From positions 124,001-188,000 of the forward strand of contig NZ_FXTH01000004.1 in the NCBI RefSeq assembly GCF_900182555.1: a stretch of DNA of 64,000 nt, in the 5' to 3' direction. The DNA comes from Fodinibius sediminis. Its GTDB lineage: Bacteria; Bacteroidota; Rhodothermia; Balneolales; Balneolaceae. The notes beneath the pieces are model-generated. The model made no database searches. It saw only the letters and a list, made by a program, of their open reading frames with translations, and had not been told where the DNA came from. Shown piece after piece: positions 45,501 through 54,685 of the stretch (the stretch's first letter is position 1; every line of letters starts with the position of its first letter). The position numbers were made by a program, and so were the translations under genes.

Positions 45501-45650
45501 TCCGTTCGCCCTGACCAAAGTGTGATCAAACCCATTGTGCGGGAATACCTTAAAAACAAAGCCGGAAATACTATTCGGGACCTTTTTGGCCGCGGTCAAA
45601 AGGATAGCCCGGCCGATACAGCGGCCGCGGATACTTCCTCTGGCAATTAG
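42525..45650 (+). CDS. AsmA-family protein
   Basis: A 1041-residue protein anchored by one N-terminal membrane segment (about 5-27: KIMAAIAALLLVLVVGLNLYF). The AsmA N-terminal domain follows (RLQNLLVPYIEASVGRPVEVENMSATFF). The centre repeats beta-rich units of the type G-x-L-N/V-x-x-D-G-x-L/Y. The C-terminus has the AsmA_2 motif LNGTQHLQTDKINFHVSLILPG. Large AsmA-like proteins such as TamB and YhdP form periplasmic grooves thought to carry phospholipids to the outer membrane. The last 25 residues are rich in S, D, T and A and are probably disordered. Confidence 0.86.
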   Translation: MKTFLKIMAAIAALLLVLVVGLNLYFTNERLQNLLVPYIEASVGRPVEVENMSATFFSTFPHPGVEVNKIYIPGNTEQDTLLTMDRLVAGVALFPLFRDEINITELQLDAPRFTYTIYADSSTNLDFMATDGDTEPPSSDSYNIDIPYFRVSSGDLGYRDFTTNTTVRFESTSGDLSLTYADSIQSTIDVNIGGLHATVDSVNYLNGLPVHLTQKSTLHSESERLSIQEGTFAIRGLAMDLNGSLSSWSQTLTVDLTFSSSSDNFGDLLRLVPESYSESIENFESRGSLDLGGIIRGPVTNDSIPRFDVRINVQDGYLKDPDLPQPVEDIQIAANATNELITIKTFNAIAGANTLHGSGTVNEPLEDSGTFAMDFVADLDLATVHQFYDITELNIERLDGQLNLDARAEGPLEEPEDVAFDGKAVLADGMLKYQEVPKAIQNINIDAAGTQELFTIRSLSLQAAENSLSADGQIQNLLDESNRYIAMDTNLRFDLATIKDFYPIDEDTLQMEGMLTAQATLDGRADQIEQAVQSGSINLKNGYVDYQKFDKPFRSITFESVLEGPRMTIVEGSMQSGDNSVQATGVINNYLSEDRTLNLKTRGNARLREISNYYDLAPDVRELTGNADFNLNVEGPANNPAAMAFSGKLTVADASMDGESLREPVSELNGTFSLTPQKATLNKLTFNMGSSDINLSGSLSSYMEYLKDEEDRTTTPRLTGQYRGNYLDLDELIDWSDTTSTFNLELPDLNGDFSAQIDRMKITGVTMQSLQARATSTPSQINLTQASVTLFEGEAEGTMVWEIPDDRPSTFNFKGSLDSLRLESFFEEYPILGRDSQFYKFITGTFSSDVEYTTEIDSELNPLLPTTLLDGTMGMSKARIHNHPLQQSMADFVKINALRDIALDQWKSAISVKNNVLTISDLTLTSSDLGMELNGTQHLQTDKINFHVSLILPGRYKENIAPVITSQAANALTRKNGTIMVPLQITGTYENPSVRPDQSVIKPIVREYLKNKAGNTIRDLFGRGQKDSPADTAAADTSSGN

Positions 45651-46019
45651 TACAGGCTGGCCGATCGCCCCGTTAAAACTCACTATCAAAAAAATGCTGA
45701 GTGTTGCTTAACAGCCGGCACCCCTTGCCGGGAATCAGGGACTTTTCCACGAAAAAACGCTTCTTCATCGACAACGCGCCTCTTCCTTTTTTTTGACAAC
45801 GGTATTCTCTGTAAAACGGGACATGCTTGCTCATGACAAGTCCCCTTCTTTTGCAAGCAACTCCAGAGGTTCACAATATTTCACTTCCCCCTCGCTCCGG
45901 TGGTGCTGTGGGCAATTGGCCGGCCGACAGACCACACTATCAACTCTCCACGGTAAATATTATCTTAGCATGCATTGATATTCTGAAAAATTTGCAACCG
46001 AGTATTAAGCAACCTTTAG
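45651..46019 (+). other. Intergenic region upstream of cysS
   Basis: About 370 bases with no gene I can support. Short frames on both strands are not protein-like. The end of the stretch is AT-rich and probably carries the cysS promoter. No T-box stem, specifier loop or anti-terminator was recognised. Confidence 0.5.
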
Positions 46020-47474
46020 ATGGACCATCTACATATTTATAACACCCTTAGCCGCCGTAAAGAACAGTTTAAACCCATCAACGATAATTTTGTCGGCATC
46101 TACGTCTGCGGTCCCACCGTCTATGGCGACCCGCACCTCGGGCATGCCAAAAGCTATGTCTCCTTCGATGTCGTAGTCCGCTACCTGCGCTATCTCGGCT
46201 ACAAAGTGCGGTACATTCAGAATATCACCGACGTCGGTCATCTGACCGATGATGCCGACCAGGGAGAAGACAAACTGGAAAAGCAGGCTGCTATTGAGAA
46301 GCTGGAGCCGATGGAAATTGCGGAGAAGTACACTTATAATTACTTCCGCGACATGGACAAGCTGGGCGTAAAGCGGCCGGATATCTCACCCCGGGCCACC
46401 GGCCATATCATTGAGCAGATTGAGATGGTCAAGAAGCTCATCGAAAAAGGGCATGCCTATGAGACCAACGGCAATGTCTATTTTGATGTCTCTTCGGACA
46501 AGGAATACGGCAAACTCAGCGGCCGTTCGGTGGAAGACCAGGAAAGCGGTACCCGCATTGAAACGGCCGGCGACAAGCGGTCGCCCGAAGATTTTGCACT
46601 CTGGAAAAAAGCCGATGACGGTCATCTGATGAAATGGCCATCCCCCTGGGGAATGGGCTATCCCGGGTGGCACGTGGAGTGCTCGGCCATGGCAACCAAG
46701 TATCTCGGCCCCCATTTTGATATCCACGGCGGCGGCATGGACAATCAGTTTCCTCATCATGAATGCGAGATAGCCCAGAGCGAATGCGCCTTTGACCAGC
46801 CTTTTGCCAGCTACTGGATGCACAACAACATGGTGACCCTGGAGGGACAGAAGATGGGCAAATCGCTGGGCAATGCGATCTCTCTTGACCAGTTTTTTTC
46901 TGGTGAACATGACTTGCTCAGCCGCGCCTGGGACCCGCAGGTTATACGCTTTTTCCTGTTGCAAAGCCATTACCGAAGTACTACAGACTTTTCTGAAGAA
47001 GCGCTGGCCGGGGCCGAAAGCGGCCTGAACAACCTCCAGGAGATACTGCAACTCATCGACAACGCCGAAAACGGCAGCGGCGCCCCCTACCCGGTTGATC
47101 AACTGAAGAACAGCCTGGAGGAAAAGCTGAATGATGATTTCAACACAGCCCAGTCTATTGCTGTACTCTTTGAAGAGCTCAAAAAAATCAGGAAACAGAT
47201 CAACAGCGGCAGTACCCCGGAAAACATAGCAGATATGCAGGAGCTTCTTCGCGCATTTGCGGATGGCGTACTGGGATTATGGCCCCGGATCGAAGCAGCC
47301 ACCGAAAATAAAAAGGACAAGACCGGGCAGCTGGTAGAGCTGTTGATAGAATTCCGGAACGAAGCCCGCAGCAACAAGAACTTCGACCTTGCCGATGCCA
47401 TCCGCGACCGACTGAATGCTATGGGCATTGAGCTGATGGATAATCCTGAAGGTACTGATTTTAAAATAAGCTGA
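46020..47474 (+). CDS. cysS: Cysteine--tRNA ligase
   Basis: A 484-residue class I aminoacyl-tRNA synthetase that charges tRNA-Cys. The HIGH motif reads HLGH in VCGPTVYGDPHLGHAK and the KMSKS loop reads KMGKS. Zinc ligands are visible in VCGPTVY, WHVECSAM and HHECEIAQSE. The C-terminal anticodon-binding helices (RNEARSNKNFDLADAIRDRL) are complete. The ATG at 46020 gives the standard MDHLHIYNTLSRRKEQF start. Confidence 0.95.
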   Translation: MDHLHIYNTLSRRKEQFKPINDNFVGIYVCGPTVYGDPHLGHAKSYVSFDVVVRYLRYLGYKVRYIQNITDVGHLTDDADQGEDKLEKQAAIEKLEPMEIAEKYTYNYFRDMDKLGVKRPDISPRATGHIIEQIEMVKKLIEKGHAYETNGNVYFDVSSDKEYGKLSGRSVEDQESGTRIETAGDKRSPEDFALWKKADDGHLMKWPSPWGMGYPGWHVECSAMATKYLGPHFDIHGGGMDNQFPHHECEIAQSECAFDQPFASYWMHNNMVTLEGQKMGKSLGNAISLDQFFSGEHDLLSRAWDPQVIRFFLLQSHYRSTTDFSEEALAGAESGLNNLQEILQLIDNAENGSGAPYPVDQLKNSLEEKLNDDFNTAQSIAVLFEELKKIRKQINSGSTPENIADMQELLRAFADGVLGLWPRIEAATENKKDKTGQLVELLIEFRNEARSNKNFDLADAIRDRLNAMGIELMDNPEGTDFKIS

Positions 47475-47599
47475 ACAAATCCGGGCGGCCATAGTGTCAG
47501 AACGCCATCACGGGCACATACCTGTTGGGCATTTCCCACAGCTGTCAATGGCTGCCCCGATAGCCGAAACGTTACAACTATTACTCATAACAAATTCCT

Positions 47600-48631
47600 A
47601 TGCAACAATCTGATCATCTTGTCTGGAGTGCTGACCCGGTAGCTTTTGATCTTGGCACTCTTCATTTGCCCTTCCCGGTTGCCATATGGGGCCTTGTCGC
47701 CGCCTTTGTGTTTATCTACCTGGGTTATCAAAGGCTGGTTCCTGAAAACCTGCCGCGCAACGAAGAACCGGAAATCCCGTTATGGAAATTCTGGGGGCTG
47801 GTTATCGGGTCTTTTATACTGGGACAGCTCTTATTCCTGTTGCTTCCATCGCCGTCGATCTCTGAAATTGGTCCTATCCGTCCCCGATGGTACGGGCTGC
47901 TCTTTGCATCGGCCTTTATTGTCGGCTACCTGTTAATGCGAAGGATGTACGAGGCCGCCGGCCGTACCCAGGAAGAACTGGACAAGCTGCTTACCTACGT
48001 CATGATCGGAACCATCATAGGGGCACGCCTTGGCCACGTCCTTTTTTATGATCCGGCCTTTTATTTCCGTTACCCGGGCCAGATTCTGGCCATCTGGAAC
48101 GGTGGGCTGGCCAGCCACGGGGCGGCCATCGGCATTCTGCTGGCGATGTACCTATATATCCAGAAGGTGCGCGGAATGAACTTTCTCTGGATTGCCGACC
48201 GGGTCGTTATCGTGGTTGCCATCGGGGGTGCTTTTATCCGAACGGGTAACTTTGTTAACTCGGAAATCATTGGAAAACCCACCGATCTGCCCTGGGGGGT
48301 TATTTTTGAAAACGCCCACGGCCTCAGCGCCGCCGAACAGATGCTTCCGCGGCACCCCACCATGCTCTACGAGGCCCTGCTTTGTGTGGTCATCTTCGCG
48401 GTTCTCTGGGCCCTGTACAAGAAGTACCGCCAGCAGCCGCCGGAAGGTGCCATCTTCGGGCTTTTCCTGGTCCTGCTATTCAGCGGACGCTTCCTGCTCG
48501 AGTTCACTAAAATCAACCAGGCCGCCTTCGCTAATGAGTGGGCAATCAACATGGGACAGTGGTTGAGCCTGCCCCTGATCATTATCGGGGCATGGCTGCT
48601 GGCAAAAAAAGTGGATTGGTCCGATACATAA
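47600..48631 (+). CDS. lgt: Prolipoprotein diacylglyceryl transferase
   Basis: A 343-residue inner-membrane enzyme that attaches diacylglycerol to the lipobox cysteine of prolipoproteins. The signatures are IRPRWYGLLFASAFIVGYLL, IGARLGHVLFYDP, WNGGLASHGAAIGILLA (catalytic histidine) and IRTGNFVNSEIIGKPTDLPWGV. Seven membrane segments are seen. It is longer than the E. coli enzyme (291) because of an N-terminal hydrophobic extension of about 50 residues. The DUF4382 lipoprotein at 62972 would be one substrate. Confidence 0.93.
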   Translation: MQQSDHLVWSADPVAFDLGTLHLPFPVAIWGLVAAFVFIYLGYQRLVPENLPRNEEPEIPLWKFWGLVIGSFILGQLLFLLLPSPSISEIGPIRPRWYGLLFASAFIVGYLLMRRMYEAAGRTQEELDKLLTYVMIGTIIGARLGHVLFYDPAFYFRYPGQILAIWNGGLASHGAAIGILLAMYLYIQKVRGMNFLWIADRVVIVVAIGGAFIRTGNFVNSEIIGKPTDLPWGVIFENAHGLSAAEQMLPRHPTMLYEALLCVVIFAVLWALYKKYRQQPPEGAIFGLFLVLLFSGRFLLEFTKINQAAFANEWAINMGQWLSLPLIIIGAWLLAKKVDWSDT

Positions 48632-48721
48632 CAGTCACTGGAGCAAAAGGGAGTAGACAAAATTGAAGGGAAACAGTACTTTCTTTAAAAAGAACATTCA
48701 ATTCATCTTAGACTTAATATT

Positions 48722-50458
48722 ATGCAAACATTAGACCCGGCGATACGAGAGAAGATTCAAGAGTGGCTGAATGGTAACTATGATGAGGAGACCAAGGCGA
48801 TCATCAGGGAAAAACTGGACCAGGAGAATTATGAGGAGCTGACGGATGCTTTCTACAAAGAGATGGAATTTGGCACCGGCGGCATCCGGGGCATCATGGG
48901 GGTTGGCCCGAATCGGGTTAACAAGTACACCTTCGGCATGGCTACGCAGGGGTTCAGTAATTTTCTGCTGAAAAATCATCCTGATGAAGATATAAAAGTC
49001 GTTATCGCCCACGACTGCCGCAATAATTCGAACAGCCTGGCCCGTACCGTGGCCGATATTTTCTCTGCCAACGGCATCCACGTTTACCTCTTCGACAGCC
49101 TGCGCCCCACCCCGGAGCTTTCATTTGCCATCCGCGAGCTCGGCTGCCACGGGGGCGTCATGCTTACTGCATCGCATAACCCCAAAGAGTATAACGGCTA
49201 CAAAGCCTATGGTCCCAACGGCGGACAGCTTGTATCCCCGCATGACAAGCAGGTGATGGAGGAGGTTCAGAAGATAAATGACGTTGAGGAAGTAAACTTT
49301 GACGGTGTTAATGAGCATATTGAAATGATCGGCGCCGAGATTGATGAAAAATATATTGAAGCTCTAGCTGCCCTTTCAGTTTCCCCGGATGCCATAGAAA
49401 GACAAAAGGATTTAAGCATTGTCTTCTCCCCCATCCACGGAACCTCCGGTGTGCTGGTGCCCCCGGCAATGGAACGCTACGGCTTCGAAAACGTCTCGTA
49501 CGTGGAAGAACAGATGAGCTTTGACGGCAATTTCCCGACCGTGGAATATCCCAATCCGGAAGAGCAGGAAGCCCTGTCAATGGCTCTGGACAAAGCAAAG
49601 TCCATTGATGCCGAACTGGTCATGGCTACGGATCCCGATGCTGACCGCGTGGGCATTGCCGTCAAGGATCATCACGACGATTGGACGCTGCTCAACGGGA
49701 ACCAGACCGGTACCCTGATCATCAACTATATGCTCGACGCCTGGCAGAAGGCGGGAAAACTGACAGGCAGGGAATATATTGTCAAGACCATTGTGACCTC
49801 CTACCTGATTGACCGCATAGCCGACCATTACAATGTCACCTGCTACAATACCCTGACCGGCTTCAAGTATATTGGCGAGCTGATGACCAGGCTGGAGGGA
49901 ACACAGCAGTTTATTGCCGGAGGGGAGGAAAGTTACGGATACCTCATCGGCGAGCATGTACGCGACAAGGATGCCATTGTCTCAGCAGTCATCATTGCAG
50001 AAATGGCGGCTTTTTACAAGGACAAGGGCAGCAGCCTTTACGAGACATTGCTTGATATCTATGAGCAGTATGGTTACTTCAGGGAACGATTGGTTTCTAT
50101 CTACAAGAAAGGACGGGAGGGCGCCCGTGAAATCAAGAAGATGCTGGCCCGCTACCGCGAACAGCCACCGAACGAACTCGGCGGGTCTGAAGTGGTTACC
50201 ATCAAGGACTACCAGATACAACAAGAGAAAGACCTGCGTTCCGGATCGGCAACAGCCATTGATCTGCCCAAATCCAATGTGCTTCAGTTTATAACGGAAG
50301 ACGGTTCCATGATCTCCGTTCGTCCTTCGGGTACAGAACCCAAGATCAAGTTCTATTGCAGCGTCAATACGGACCTTGAAAGCCGGGAAGAGTTTGAAGC
50401 CACAACCCGCCGTCTTGAACACAAAATTGATGCTATCATCGAGGATCTGACGCAGTAG
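48722..50458 (+). CDS. Phosphohexomutase (phosphoglucomutase / phosphomannomutase family)
   Basis: A 578-residue alpha-D-phosphohexomutase. The phosphoserine loop is LTASHNPKEYNGYK (S151), the metal loop is ATDPDADRVGIAV, the sugar loop is GGEESYGYL and the phosphate-binding loop RPSGTEPKIKFY is near the C-terminus. The length of about 580 and the motif spacing match the PgcA-type phosphoglucomutases of Firmicutes and Bacteroidota, which make glucose-1-phosphate. Substrate range (glucose or mannose) cannot be settled by eye. Confidence 0.91.
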   Translation: MQTLDPAIREKIQEWLNGNYDEETKAIIREKLDQENYEELTDAFYKEMEFGTGGIRGIMGVGPNRVNKYTFGMATQGFSNFLLKNHPDEDIKVVIAHDCRNNSNSLARTVADIFSANGIHVYLFDSLRPTPELSFAIRELGCHGGVMLTASHNPKEYNGYKAYGPNGGQLVSPHDKQVMEEVQKINDVEEVNFDGVNEHIEMIGAEIDEKYIEALAALSVSPDAIERQKDLSIVFSPIHGTSGVLVPPAMERYGFENVSYVEEQMSFDGNFPTVEYPNPEEQEALSMALDKAKSIDAELVMATDPDADRVGIAVKDHHDDWTLLNGNQTGTLIINYMLDAWQKAGKLTGREYIVKTIVTSYLIDRIADHYNVTCYNTLTGFKYIGELMTRLEGTQQFIAGGEESYGYLIGEHVRDKDAIVSAVIIAEMAAFYKDKGSSLYETLLDIYEQYGYFRERLVSIYKKGREGAREIKKMLARYREQPPNELGGSEVVTIKDYQIQQEKDLRSGSATAIDLPKSNVLQFITEDGSMISVRPSGTEPKIKFYCSVNTDLESREEFEATTRRLEHKIDAIIEDLTQ

Positions 50459-50627
50459 CCGGAGCTCGCCTGACCAGCAATGGCCGGATATGGATGGGCA
50501 TGTCGCCAAACTCTTGCGACTATTTAATCCTTTTCTAAATTCAGTGCTCTGTTAGAGATTAAAGGGGGCGGGCCGTATCTTTGCATAATAGCAGCTACCC
50601 CCGGCTAATGACGTCAGTCATGTATCA

Positions 50628-51368
50628 ATGAAAAATGAGCTCAACCATAGTCTGGACGAGGATTACAGGGATCCCGGCTGGCTCAGCAGGAATCAAAAAT
50701 ACCTCGCAGAATTTGTTTACGGCGGTATTGACGGCAGTGTAACCACTTTTGCCGTCGTGGCCGGCTCGGCCGGCGCCGACCTGGCCCCTGCCATCATTAT
50801 CATTCTCGGTTTTGCCAATTTAATTGCGGATGGGTTTTCCATGTCCGTTGGCAGCTATCTTTCCAATAAAAGTGAGCTAGAAAACTTCAGGAAGCATGAA
50901 CGCCGGGAGCACTGGGAAGTTGAGAATATGCCGGAACAGGAAACCGAAGAAGTCCGCAATATTTTCAGGGAAAAAGGCTTTGAGGGCCCGTTGCTTGAAA
51001 AAGTCGTAACCGTGATCACAAATGATAAAGAACGCTGGGTCGATGTGATGATGAAGGAAGAACTCGCCATGATGAAACGGTCGAAATCACCTCTGGCAAT
51101 GGGCATCGTCACGTTTATCTCCTTCATTATAGTCGGCCTGGTACCTCTGTTGATCTATATTCTTGATTATGTTACCAGTGCCCCATTGAATCATCTTTTT
51201 ACCAGCTCCATCATTTTGACCTCTTTGTCTTTTGTAGGCATAGGATTCCTCAAATCCATTGTCACTCAAACCAGCAAACTGAAAAGCATTGGCGAAACAC
51301 TACTGCTGGGTACCATAGCGGCAGTCCTGGCCTACTACACCGGCCATTTCCTGGAAAAACTGTTTTAA
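50628..51368 (+). CDS. VIT1/CCC1 family metal transporter
   Basis: A 246-residue membrane protein of the vacuolar iron transporter family. The N-terminal EFVYGGIDGSVTTFAVVAGSAGA and FANLIADGFSMSVGSYLSNKSE are the family signatures. They are followed by a cytoplasmic acidic-helical domain (about 85-145) carrying the EExxxxxxE-type metal motif, then three further segments. These proteins move Fe2+ or Mn2+ out of the cytoplasm. A ZIP importer gene follows 47 bases later, so the two probably form a metal-balance operon. Confidence 0.89.
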   Translation: MKNELNHSLDEDYRDPGWLSRNQKYLAEFVYGGIDGSVTTFAVVAGSAGADLAPAIIIILGFANLIADGFSMSVGSYLSNKSELENFRKHERREHWEVENMPEQETEEVRNIFREKGFEGPLLEKVVTVITNDKERWVDVMMKEELAMMKRSKSPLAMGIVTFISFIIVGLVPLLIYILDYVTSAPLNHLFTSSIILTSLSFVGIGFLKSIVTQTSKLKSIGETLLLGTIAAVLAYYTGHFLEKLF

Positions 51369-51415
51369 AACCAGTGCATACCTGCTAATGCCTGAATAAT
51401 AAACCGAACAGACCG

Positions 51416-52168
51416 ATGTCCGATCTTCTCTCAAGTCCAGAAGCCCAAGTCTTTTACTATGCCATGATCACGGCTGTGGCTACCGGGTTGGGGGCCCTGC
51501 CTTTTATGATATTCAAAAATCTCCAGCACAGGTGGGTGGGCATCTCCAACGCCATAGCATCCGGACTGATGCTTGCAGCCAGTTTCGGCCTGATCTACGA
51601 GGGCCTCAACTACGATCTCTGGTACACCTTCTGGGGGATCATCATCGGACTTCTGTTCATCATTGGCAGCCAGCGCATCCTTGACCGCTACAACGGGCAG
51701 TTTTCCATTGCCAACATCAGTAATGCCGACAGTACTAAAATGCTGCTCATTGTCGGCATCATGACGCTCCATTCTTTCACGGAGGGAGTCAGCGTAGGTG
51801 TTTCTTTCAGCGGCGGGCTGGACCTCGGGCTGTTTATAACCACAGCCATCGCTGTTCACAACATCCCCGAAGGCCTGGCCATCAGCTTGGTATTGATCCC
51901 CCGGGGGGCAAGCCCGCTGAAAGCGGCCTGGTGGAGTATCTTCTCGAGTCTCCCTCAACCTCTTATGGCCGTACCGGCCTTCATCTTCGTTGAAATCTTC
52001 CGGCAGTACCTGCCGATGGGCCTTGGCTTTGCAGGGGGCGCCATGATATGGATGGTCTTTTCGGAACTCATACCAGACGCCCTGGAAGACAGCAACTCAT
52101 CCACCGTTGCCACAACCGTTACCATAGCCGTTGCCCTCATGATTGTCTTCCAGGTTCTTATTGGCTGA
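51416..52168 (+). CDS. ZIP family metal transporter (second copy)
   Basis: A 250-residue ZIP protein. The metal motifs are LHSFTEGVSVGVSFSG (TM4) and [18 protein letters not shown] (TM5). Eight hydrophobic segments are present. It is not closely similar to the ZIP protein at 23443 (the motifs are HSFTEG and HNIPEG here, HNIPEG and NFPEG there), so the two belong to different branches. With the VIT1/CCC1 gene upstream it may form an import/export pair for iron, zinc or manganese. Confidence 0.87.
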   Translation: MSDLLSSPEAQVFYYAMITAVATGLGALPFMIFKNLQHRWVGISNAIASGLMLAASFGLIYEGLNYDLWYTFWGIIIGLLFIIGSQRILDRYNGQFSIANISNADSTKMLLIVGIMTLHSFTEGVSVGVSFSGGLDLGLFITTAIAVHNIPEGLAISLVLIPRGASPLKAAWWSIFSSLPQPLMAVPAFIFVEIFRQYLPMGLGFAGGAMIWMVFSELIPDALEDSNSSTVATTVTIAVALMIVFQVLIG

Positions 52169-52290
52169 AGAGGCCTCTCAGAATTAATAGAACCTTACAA
52201 TTTTTACGCTCAGAATTTCTTATTTTCATCTTTCTGTTTTACGAAACTGCTTCTGATTTTCAAAGCCTCGAATAATTCACCAACAGACTT

Positions 52291-54522
52291 ATGACACAAT
52301 CACTACCAAAGAGTATCAAGTTTTTCGTTTGTACCCTGTTCTTCTCGCTGATCATTTTTCAGCTGCAGAGTCAGGCGCAGCAGAAGGAGCGATATACTGA
52401 AATCGGCGACGCCTTGCTGAGCAGCGGCTTACGCAGCTCAAGCGGCCCCCAGAACGTCAAATGGATTGACGGAGGGGAACGCTACTCCTATATGCAGCGC
52501 AATGAGAAGACAAACAGCATGGAAATCAGGGCCTACAACCCTGCCACCGGTGAAGATGTGCTGATCTTCAATGCCGAAGAACACACCTTCCCCGCTGCCG
52601 ACTCGACCTTTGAATACTCCTCGTTCCAATGGTCCGAAGATTCCAAATATCTGGTTTTTCAGTCCAACTTCCGCCCCGTATACCGCCGCTCCGGCATCTC
52701 CGACTATTACCTTTATTCGGTGGAAAACCAAACCCTCCGCCTGCTGGTGGAAGATGCCCGCACGGCCGAGCTTTCTCCCAATGGTCGCAAAATCGGCTAC
52801 GAGCGAGACGGTGATCTTTTTGTTTATGATATTGAAGCAGAAGAAGAAACCCGGCTAACCGACAGCGGTGATGAATATTTTTACAACGGGCGCTTCGGCT
52901 GGGTCTATGAAGAAGAGTTTGGTCTGGCCCAGGCCTGGCAATGGTCGCCCGACAGCAAGTACATTGCCTACTGGCAAACAGACGAGCGTGACGTTCACCT
53001 CTTCCAAATGACCAGTTATGAAAATCAGCACCCCGAATATGAAAAAATTCCCTATCCCAAAGTGGGAGACGTCAACCCCACGGTAAAGATCGGGGTCGTC
53101 AATGTAGAATCAACGGAACAGCAATGGGTTGATATCCCCGATGACGGTTACATTCCACGCCTGTATTGGACGTCCGAAGAGGGACAGCTTGCCGTTGTAC
53201 ACTTGAATCGTCCCCAGAACCACCTAAAGCTCTATTTCAGTGATGTAAGCTCTGGAGAAAGCAAGTTGGTTATGCAAGAGCAGTCGGATGCCTGGATCGA
53301 CGTCTTTGATTTCTTTGCCGGTATCAATCACCTGTTCTTCTTCCCACCGGAACGTGAGGAATTCTTCTGGATCAGCGACCGGGACGGATGGAGCCACATC
53401 TACCGATATGACTATGAGGGCAATCTCAAAAACCAAGTGACCCGCGGAGACTGGGAGGTAACCTACGTACATAGGGTCAACTATGACAACAACCGAATCT
53501 ACTACACCTCAACCGAGATCTCTCCGCTCGAACGCCATCTCTATTCCATACGCTTCGACGGCAGCGACAAACGGCGATATACACGCACCACTGGTACCCA
53601 TCAGATCGACATGAGTCCCAACACCACCTACTACCTGGACCGGTATTCCAACGTTGACACTCCAACACAGGTTGAGCTCTGGGAGACGAAAAAAGGAAAG
53701 CTGGAGGTATTAGAAGACAACGCATCGGTCAAGGAATTTACTGAGAACCACGTCTATGCCCCACGTGAACTCTTTTCCTTTACTACTTCCGACGGGCAGC
53801 AACTGGACGGCTATATGATCAAGCCCATCGATTTCGATTCCACAGAGTCGTACCCGCTGCTGCTGAATATTTATGGCGGACCGGGGGCCCAGGGAGTCTA
53901 CAATTCGTGGGAATCTTCCGGCTGGCGACAGTATCTCGCACAAGAGGGCTACGTCATCGTCAATGTCAACAACCGGGGCAGCGGGGGCTATGGAAAGGCT
54001 TTTGAAAAAGCGGTCTACAAACAGCTGGGCAAATGGGAAGCGAACGACTTTGTTGAAACGGCACAGTATATGGGGCGGAAAAACTGGGTTGACAGTTCAC
54101 GCATGGCCATCCGCGGGCACAGTTACGGCGGTTATATGACCACCTATACCATGCTTACGCATCCCGATGTGTTCAAAGTGGGTATTGCCGGAGCCCCGGT
54201 CACCGACTGGCGGCTGTACGACAGCATCTATACCGAACGTTATATGGGACTGCTTGACAACAATCTGGAGGCCTACGAGCAGAGTGCCGCTTCTACCCAT
54301 GCGGAGAATCTGCAGGGGCACCTTTTTATCGCCCATTCCGCGATGGATGAAAATGTTCACATCCAGAACACCATGCAGCTGATAACGCAGCTGACAAGCC
54401 AGGGCAAAGACGCGGATCTCCGAATTTATCCTCCCGGAGCTCACGGGGTAGCTTTCAACACTTCCAGCTACGTGCTGCTTTACAGCACCTATACCAACTA
54501 CTTGAATAGATTGCTGAAGTAG
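52291..54522 (+). CDS. S9 family dipeptidyl peptidase IV-like protein
   Basis: A 743-residue exported serine peptidase. A signal peptide (FVCTLFFSLIIFQLQSQAQ) ends near residue 32. The N-terminal beta-propeller (about 60-490) has the DPP-IV double-Glu region (GRFGWVYEEEFG). The alpha/beta hydrolase domain has the catalytic triad S611 (RGHSYGGYM), D686 (SAMDEN) and H718 (PPGAHG). It should remove X-Pro/X-Ala dipeptides from peptide N-termini in the periplasm. It lacks a lipobox. Confidence 0.92.
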   Translation: MTQSLPKSIKFFVCTLFFSLIIFQLQSQAQQKERYTEIGDALLSSGLRSSSGPQNVKWIDGGERYSYMQRNEKTNSMEIRAYNPATGEDVLIFNAEEHTFPAADSTFEYSSFQWSEDSKYLVFQSNFRPVYRRSGISDYYLYSVENQTLRLLVEDARTAELSPNGRKIGYERDGDLFVYDIEAEEETRLTDSGDEYFYNGRFGWVYEEEFGLAQAWQWSPDSKYIAYWQTDERDVHLFQMTSYENQHPEYEKIPYPKVGDVNPTVKIGVVNVESTEQQWVDIPDDGYIPRLYWTSEEGQLAVVHLNRPQNHLKLYFSDVSSGESKLVMQEQSDAWIDVFDFFAGINHLFFFPPEREEFFWISDRDGWSHIYRYDYEGNLKNQVTRGDWEVTYVHRVNYDNNRIYYTSTEISPLERHLYSIRFDGSDKRRYTRTTGTHQIDMSPNTTYYLDRYSNVDTPTQVELWETKKGKLEVLEDNASVKEFTENHVYAPRELFSFTTSDGQQLDGYMIKPIDFDSTESYPLLLNIYGGPGAQGVYNSWESSGWRQYLAQEGYVIVNVNNRGSGGYGKAFEKAVYKQLGKWEANDFVETAQYMGRKNWVDSSRMAIRGHSYGGYMTTYTMLTHPDVFKVGIAGAPVTDWRLYDSIYTERYMGLLDNNLEAYEQSAASTHAENLQGHLFIAHSAMDENVHIQNTMQLITQLTSQGKDADLRIYPPGAHGVAFNTSSYVLLYSTYTNYLNRLLK

Positions 54523-54685
54523 AAAAAGGACAGGCCGGGGGGCAGTCAGCCTCGTTTTCTTGCTGCCCGCCCCTCCCCGAAGCCGATCCTCTCAAAAAAA
54601 TCTTCCTTTTGGGAACTATTCATTGGTGATTGTCAGCTAAAAATTTTATTTATAGCCCGAATTTTTTTTCAAGTCAAACATATCT

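Noticed and set aside
45651-46019. Possible T-box leader ahead of cysS
   Set aside because: No T-box sequence, specifier loop or terminator/antiterminator pair could be recognised.
54537-54568. GGGCAG / CTGCCC as a terminator after the S9 peptidase gene
   Set aside because: The stem is short and imperfect and no T-run follows.
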